DNA from: Lepeophtheirus salmonis | Lineage: Eukaryota > Arthropoda > Copepoda > Siphonostomatoida > Caligidae | NCBI RefSeq assembly: GCF_016086655.4 | Contig: NC_052139.2 | Span: 27,222,002 to 27,286,001 of the forward strand | Length of the DNA stretch: 64,000 nucleotides | Direction: 5' to 3' | Shown here: piece after piece, positions 57,615-64,000 of the stretch | Layout of the letters: the number at the start of each line of letters is the position of its first letter | Position numbering within the stretch: the first letter of the stretch is position 1 | Program-made: the position numbers and the translations under genes | Notes under the pieces: model-generated | Databases searched by the model: none | What the model saw: only the letters and a program-made list of their open reading frames with translations | What the model was told of the DNA's origin: nothing

Positions 57615-60600
57615 CTAATTCGTTTTGTATCTACCAGAGGTTCCACCATTAATTAGATATAGATATCGCATATTGAGTTCTAAGTTTGTCTTCTCATTGA
57701 TGCTCTCCGGCAGATTTTCCATGACCCTTGGTATTGGAGGGCACAAATCGGGTGGGGGCTCTAAAACAAGTCTTACAGCATCGGATAACATACTTGAATT
57801 TTCGTTTGCAATGTCATTATCTCCTAATAAAGAGCACCATCGAGAACGAACTTCCTCCAGGCATTGAGAGTCTTCATCTACAGATTTAGGGGAGGAGTTG
57901 TTCCAGGATTGGTTATCCACTCGCAATTGCAAAAAGTTCATAACGGGAACAACGCGTTGCAAATTAGAGATCACAGAGTCAAGACGCTCTCCAAGCTTGA
58001 ATTCTTTGATTAAGCTGTGGTTTACTTCCGATATACTTGTTCTCAGATATCGCAAAAGTCTATCTAAGTCCAGGGTTTTTTTAGGGCCCTGAAAGAAATA
58101 ATTCCGAATAATATTATTATATAAATTTTATGTAGGCTTTATATATAGAGTAGAACCCGCGTAAGGAACTGAAAAATCTGCCTAATCGAATTAATTACAT
58201 ACACTCTATTATATAACTGATTCTAGACTTAAATAAATGTCCAGTATAAAATAATATCTTTATAAAGCGTTCAGGCCTTAACCGGGCTCTATTGTATTTA
58301 TTGTTTAAAGGCTAATAATGGATTACCATGCATGGATTCTTCCGTAAATTGACTGTAATGTAACTGGCAATACTGAAACATTCCAAACTCTCATCAAATT
58401 TGTGTGCAGATAAATCCTCCATCCCTCGAATAAACCAGTAAACTGACAATCTAAACCATTGGTAGTCTCGATGCCACCCCTTGAGTAAAGCAAACTCCGT
58501 TGATAATTCATGTTGAATGTTAAGAAGCTCTCTTTCCGCTTTTTTTCGTACGTCTTGTGCAAATTTAGATTCATTTTCAAGAGAAAGAAAGGCATACTGT
58601 TCAATGAGGGAAATTTGAATTACTCTCTCATTAACATCGTTGAGTAAAAGGTATATAGGAAAGGACTCTAATCTTATTTCGTCGCAGGTTCTTGAATTAC
58701 ATAATTTGTTGTAATGAGACACAGTCAATTCAAGGATGTCATTAAAGATGTGGCTGATATCATTGCTTTTGATATTGTGCTGAGTTGTTTTAATTAACTT
58801 AGAGGAGAGATGTGCAACAAGAGACGCATGAGAATGAGCGTAATTCAGTTTTTCCTTGATCACTTGAACGTCATCATTACCTCTCAATAGCTCAGGTGTT
58901 GACTTCTCACCCCCTTCTATTTCATCAACGGATGTGGTATTACTTGAAGGATGATTCGAACGGGCCTTCATTTCACTTTCTTTCTTAGAAAGAGCCTCTT
59001 GTCGTTCGTCCCATTCTAATATCTCTTTTTGCAACTCTAAATTATCGTTGTGAACAAAATCTCTTAAATCATTCGGAAGACAGTTAAAAAGGGATGGACC
59101 CGTCGTCTCCTCTCCCAATTGCTCCTCCACTGCATCCTCCATTTTTTGATGTTCAAGGGGAATATGAGGATCAAAGAGCTCAGGTCTAGAAGTGTCTACA
59201 TAAACCAAGGAATATGCCGATGTATTGGAATGACCTCCAACGCTCTCTTTAAACAATTCATCCCATGTGGTTTCATTCACGGAATTGTCATTAAATTTAA
59301 GCCAAGTCTAAAAAAAAAAATACATTTTATAATAAATGATGACTTTTCTAATAAGCCTCCTTACTTTTCTTTTATGATCATACACATAGGCCCAGTAATG
59401 TCCAGAGTCTACGTATCCCTCGTGAACCATGACTGCATGTAGACGGTACTCCATCTTTTTTAAAGAATCTTCAGAGTACATTTCCTTAATCTGCGAGTCC
59501 AATTCTGTTCGTGAACTCTCTAAAGTGGACACATCAACCTCCACTTCACTTTTCCATCGAAGAAAACAATTCTAAAACAACAGGTTGTATTTTTATTGAG
59601 AAGGAGGAGTTGTAGGTGTAATAAGCCTTACCTGAATTATCTTCAATTCTGTCTCGGATACAAACTTTGGAGTAGGGCAGAAATCTCCGCTTTCATTTTT
59701 ATCACAGTCTTTAATATTGTTATCCTCATCATTTTTAGATAGGAACTGCGTTTCCACTTCCATAGACGTTTCAACTTCATTAATATTTACCAATGAACTT
59801 GCAGGGGTCATCATGGATTTGGGTGAGTCATTAGGCTGGTCAACCTGCATTAAATTTGTACCCGAGTTTGCAAATTCCATTGCATATTGTAATACTCGAG
59901 AAAGAGGGATTTTCTCAGACTCACTCGTGGATCCATAGTGTGTAAATTTGTTCAGCTTGTTAGAGAGGATATCGCGTTTTTCTTTCAGAATACGGGTTTG
60001 CTCTCTTTTATGGCGAGTAATGTTCTTATTCGAAGCCATGTAGCGATCCATGTATATCTTTTCTGGGAATTCAAGTTTATTGTGAATTTTTTCAGCAAGC
60101 TTTCGCTCCTGATTAAACTGGAATCGTGATAGTTCAAAAAACAGGACAGGCTGCAATTTGGAAAACCATCTCTCTTGTCCGTTCAATGAGTCATTATCAA
60201 AATATTCAAGAGCAGTAGAGTTTTCTAGTGATTCATGAATGTCATTGAAATTATTCACAAGAAGATTCCACTGTCCAATAGTATCTGTATGTGAAAAGGA
60301 TAGGCCTCTATTTTTACCCTCGGTCATAACTTGTCCATAAAAAAGATTAGCCATGGGGTTGTTTGATGAAGAGGATAGTGGTGGAGCTGAAGAAGAGGAT
60401 GATGAGCTCTCTAATTTACAATCCATGCTTTCATCCATTGATTCATCCGCCTCCACTTCATTTTTCTCTACTAACTTGAAAGCAAGCTCTGCCCATTCCA
60501 GTACTTTGTGAGTAAATTCAGACACATCCTGTTGATTGTTATCTATAGAGGCTGATCCAATGGATCCTTTGAGAATCTCAACCGATCGTACTGGGTCTAC

Positions 60601-61810
60601 ATATTTCCTTCTAGATGCCACAAGAAGGGAAAATAATTTACGCAGTTCCTCCATAAATTCAAGGACTTTCTTCGTTTTCTTATCACTTTTCAAGGAATTT
60701 TTGGTAATAGACGACGGAATGGAAAAGTTGAGAACTAAGGTTCGAAAAGCTGGTAAATAGAATAAGCTTTGTATGACTGCTGAAAACCAACATGTTTGTC
60801 CAACGTTCTTGAGGCCAACAGGCCACTGAAAAGAGAGAATCAAAGAAATTAAAATGTAGACGAATTTTTCTTATAACTCACAATTCCATTTCGTGTTCTA
60901 TCATGAGGATTTAAAGGATCTTCCCACTTATCCTTCCTCTTCCTTCGATTCGATCCTCCTTCCATAAAAGAAGCTTCAAGAGCCTTAGAAACATCCTGGT
61001 CTTCTTGAGATACACCTGATGAGACCTGAGATTTATGAGCCTCTTCAAGACTTAATTTGATGGCCTTTTGAAGATCCTCATCTTGTGTGTTTGAAGAGAC
61101 GTCTGTAAAGGGGCAATGTAGTTATATATATATATACACATCAAACATAAGATAATAATAATGGAGTATTACTCACCTAATAAACTTGGGACATTTCGTT
61201 GGCCAAAGGTTTTTTGACTAGATACCTCCTTGGAACTATCTACAATCTCCATGGAGGCCTCAAGTGAAGGCTGTTGGTCTGGAGAGTTTGTGTTGTTATT
61301 AGGAGAATTAGAGGGGGTTTTGGGTAGAGGGGCTTCTTTAGGATATGAGGTAACCATTACGGACTCTGCCTGAAATAAGAGTTGATAACGTTAATTTGAC
61401 TAATGGGATTCAGTCTCCTACTGCATATGGATTGTCTTTGGAACGCTGTCTTGGAGATCCTTGCGGGGAAGGGACACGATGTGTGGACACATTGTGTTTG
61501 GGTGAATGCTGCGGATCCAGAATGAATTCAATCGCCGCATTCACGTTGAACTCCTCCTCCTTGTTTTTTCGACTCGAGTTGAAGGCCCTGTTCAGTTCTG
61601 CCCGGTCTTCCACCTCTGAAATAAACAAAATCAACACAATTAAGTCCTCTCCCTCACCATCCCAGGATCCGGATTACCCGTGATCTCCGTCAGCTGCTGG
61701 CACATCTTCTCTGCAGCTTCCGGATACTTGCTCGAGTAGGCCTCAAAGCTGAGATTGACGCCAGGGCGACTCCCAGGAGTGGTAGGAGCCGTCTCTTCGC
61801 AGACTGTCAT
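57615..61810 (-). CDS. USP25/USP28-type ubiquitin carboxyl-terminal hydrolase
   Basis: A cysteine deubiquitinase. The inferred exons on the minus strand are 61810-61658, 61613-61422, 61369-61177, 61102-60882, 60825-59632, 59571-59365, 59307-58327 and 58088-57615, giving 1204 aa (human USP25/28 are about 1050-1080). The start MTVCEETAPTTPG is the first ATG after an upstream in-frame stop. A UBA-like segment (QQLTEITGNPDP...) covers about 35-85. Two ubiquitin-interacting motifs lie in exon 4 (DEDLQKAIKLSLEEAH at about 187, EDQDVSKALEASFMEG at about 212). The catalytic Cys265 box is VGLKNVGQTCWFSAVIQSL, the His709 box is YVDSGHYWAYVYDH and WLKFND follows. Gln replaces the usual Asn in the NTC triplet of the Cys box; the Asn of NVG, the expected oxyanion residue, is kept. 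A serine-rich insert (SSSSSSSAPPLSSSS) lies in the catalytic domain. Exons 5-8 cover the USP insertion and C-terminal regions. The extreme C-terminus is the least certain part. Confidence 0.92.
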
Positions 61811-62230
61811 GACCCTCGAAGATCCCAAATGATGCTGATGCAAAAAGGATGGCGAAAGAGGTAGCGAGGAAGACCCAGAATCTCCAAGGAACGCAGAACC
61901 ACAACAAATGTCAAATGATGGATCCCTAATCACAAAATGGCTGTTGAGTGTTTTGGACTTCTTCTTAGCTTCACCCTTCTTCTGCTTCCCAGTTCAGTTC
62001 CTACTCCTCTTCAACCTCCTCATCCAGCAGCAGCAGCAGTAGCAGCTTCTCACTATGAGCTAGCTGTGAGTCAGCTGCAGAGGCACACACGCATACAAAT
62101 GCACAAACAGACACTTTGCCTTCATTACGTATCCACACAATCACAGCTACAACTAATACATAATACTTCCCTCTCCCTTTCACCAGACAGGAGTACAAAA
62201 AAATCACACAACCTCCACTATATGATTACA
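61811..62230 (-). promoter_or_regulatory. 5' leader/promoter region of the deubiquitinase gene, with CAG repeats
   Basis: The coding frame is open upstream of the chosen ATG for roughly 180 bases but contains no other ATG, and ends at a TGA near 61992. This is therefore probably transcribed leader. At about 62024-62046 the plus strand carries an imperfect (CAG)n run, giving CTG repeats in the minus-strand transcript direction. CA/TG-rich sequence follows to about 62150. No core-promoter element is claimed. Confidence 0.4.
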
Positions 62231-64000
62231 TAATTTATAACTAAGTTACTACTAGCGGGTGTAACCGGCGTTGCTCAGAGTTGAGCTAATGCAACAACAG
62301 CAACAAGAAAAAAAAAACAATCATCATGAAATTGAAATTTCCCCTCCTTCTCTATGTATCTATGAGTAATTATGCCCGAGTTTAAATATAAGTACATATG
62401 TATTTAAAAATTATAAATGTTTTAAAAACATGAATGTCCGTCCTTTCACTATGACGGGCCGCAATTGTTTTATTAGTGACATTGAGTACTTTTATATTTA
62501 TATTTAATATATTTATATTCTATATATATTATATATAGTCCTGTTTCAAAAGGATAGGAATACAATTTCTTGTTGATCCAACGTCGTATATAAGTTACAA
62601 AATGCCGATTTACGGAGAGAAAAAAACCTTTTAGAAGGCGTGCGTATAGGAGTGTTTTTGGGATCTCCATAGAAATGCTGGATTTTTATTACATAAATGG
62701 GGGAAATCAATTTCATGTCTTTTATATTTAATCTAAATAAATTTTTAATATTTCACCCCGGTTTTTTTAATCCGTTGTTCCGTTTAATCACACAATTTGC
62801 TAGAAAATAAGTTATTTCAAGATAGCATTCTAAATCACAAATAGGGTGTAATGGATCAAATATAAGGTATAGTGTACTTTAAAAAAGCTATTCATTGAGT
62901 ATAATTTAAAGTTTCTAAAAAGTTGGTTATTGCGAAATACATCAATTTTAACCCGACATTTGCACCTTCAATCTCTTATGAAAGTACTTTGTCTTAATTT
63001 GTAACTTCACTTCTTTTTTTTTTTCAATAATTATCATTTATTATCTAGAGAGTGTGGAAGATATACTCGAATTTCATATTATACAATTCAATTGCAGGTA
63101 TTGCAAAGTATCATCTTTTGCACAATACTAAAAATTTCATTCAATTCTCTTGATGTTGAAGAAAGTTGTGTTGTTTTTATTGAAATATCATATATTATTA
63201 GATCACAGATTTTGGTGTAGATTATATAACAAAAACACTACGAAAAAAAAGTTGTGAAATTTCGATGACAAATTGTTCATGACTATTGAAACTAGAGACA
63301 TGATTTTGGCATCAGAATGTCTTTTTTACCATTATCTATTAGATAAAACAGGTTTGAAAGGGAAAAAATGATTATTTTTTTTGCAACATACCTAATATGT
63401 ATGTATATAAACTGGCCATCTGATTATTTCTCTTGAATAATTTTTGGCCATCACATAGAAGTATAAATGTATAGCTATGCTTTTAATCAAATATACGGTA
63501 TCGAATAAAATACTATGTGGGATTTTAATGATATTATAAAGTATGTATATATTCATTTTAAAATTGTAGAGACATAATAGGACAATGATAGTCTGGGAGT
63601 ACTTAAGAGATAAATATCAGTTGGTATGATTGACTTATTTGGCTAACTACCAGATAATTTATTAGTAATTCTCGACTGCTGGGCAAGAGAGGGGAGATTT
63701 TGACGTCATAGAGAATAGAAAGGAAACCAAATACAAATTCACAAAAGGTCCAAATTAAGAACTGGGACTACGTTGTGGGCCAAGAGAGAGATCTTTGGTA
63801 TCCCTGGAGTATGATATTATTACTAATTGATTATTATTATCACGATAATAATGCCTATTCGCCATTCCGAAAAAGTATAATGTATTCGCGCCATGAAACT
63901 GTCAGTTGGCATTTTTGATTCTCCAAACAACATAATTTATCATCATTTTCCAAAGGATCGCTCAAGGAGGAAAAAATGGGAAAGTGCTTGTCATCGAAAG
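62230..64000. other. Intergenic right end, AT-rich, one MITE-like fragment
   Basis: No gene is supported. Short TA-rich tracts lie at about 62500-62540. At about 63625-63720 the phrase 'ttgacttatttggctaacta' resembles 39848-39868 ('ttgacttatttagttaacta'). The following 'cgactgctgggcaagaga' and 'attttgacgtcatag' match internal MITE family words (for example 45841 and 45650), so this is probably a worn fragment of that family. Confidence 0.4.

Noticed and set aside
61937..62233. Plus-strand 98-codon frame with a hydrophobic, signal-peptide-like start, head-to-head with the deubiquitinase gene
   Set aside because: It overlaps the deubiquitinase leader on the other strand. Its alanine run is the translation of the CAG-type repeat and the rest is low-complexity, and there are no supporting exons.
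1..64000. CRISPR arrays, operons, riboswitches, bacterial attachment sites
   Set aside because: The window is clearly animal nuclear DNA with spliced genes. The tandem arrays seen are AT minisatellites without regular spacers.
1..64000. tRNA and rRNA genes
   Set aside because: I looked for T-loop words such as GGTTCGAATCC/GGTTCAAATC. The hit near 15900 lies in a transposase, and no cloverleaf with matching acceptor arms was found by eye. A covariance-model scan would be decisive.

Overview
This is a eukaryotic, AT-rich, intron-containing animal genome window. The style of the repeats (many decayed Tc1/mariner elements with an NPLDY-type transposase, P-element/THAP9-like and hAT-like relics, A/T minisatellites) together with arthropod-like compact introns suggests a caligid copepod (sea louse, probably Lepeophtheirus). 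That assignment is inference from remembered transposon families, not from a search.

Three host genes can be reconstructed with splice sites. (1) A papain-family (C1A) cysteine protease on the minus strand (exons 9817-10072, 7793-7981, 5375-6072; 380 aa), with its introns loaded with repeats. (2) A large chromatin-reader gene on the plus strand (51450-56796, seven exons, 1215 aa): SAMD1/KAT6-type winged helix, a second winged-helix-like block, AT-hook, acidic tract, tandem PHD fingers and a C-terminal SAM domain, with no acetyltransferase domain. (3) A USP25/USP28-type deubiquitinase on the minus strand (61810-57615, eight exons, 1204 aa). Genes 2 and 3 are convergent, with about 0.8 kb between their stop codons.

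Between about 10 and 50 kb the window is a transposon graveyard. It holds at least eight transposase relics of the IS630/Tc1/mariner superfamily, two P-element-like relics (20.1-21.0 kb and 40.5-43.0 kb), two hAT-like remnants, a MITE family with shared terminal repeats, a dispersed repeat of about 250-480 bp in ten or so copies (called R1 here), GGTC-rich palindromic cassettes, and four arrays of one AT-rich minisatellite unit. The left edge cuts through an open mariner-like transposase N-terminus.

The most informative structural observation is a pair of about 1.03-kb repeats in inverted orientation (about 15.48-17.41 kb and 27.77-28.80 kb). One arm carries an internally deleted mariner (15594-16496) and the other preserves the exact empty TA target site. 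No CRISPR array, rRNA or convincing tRNA was seen. I found no clearly new biological system; the most unusual host-gene architecture is the winged helix/double PHD/SAM protein.
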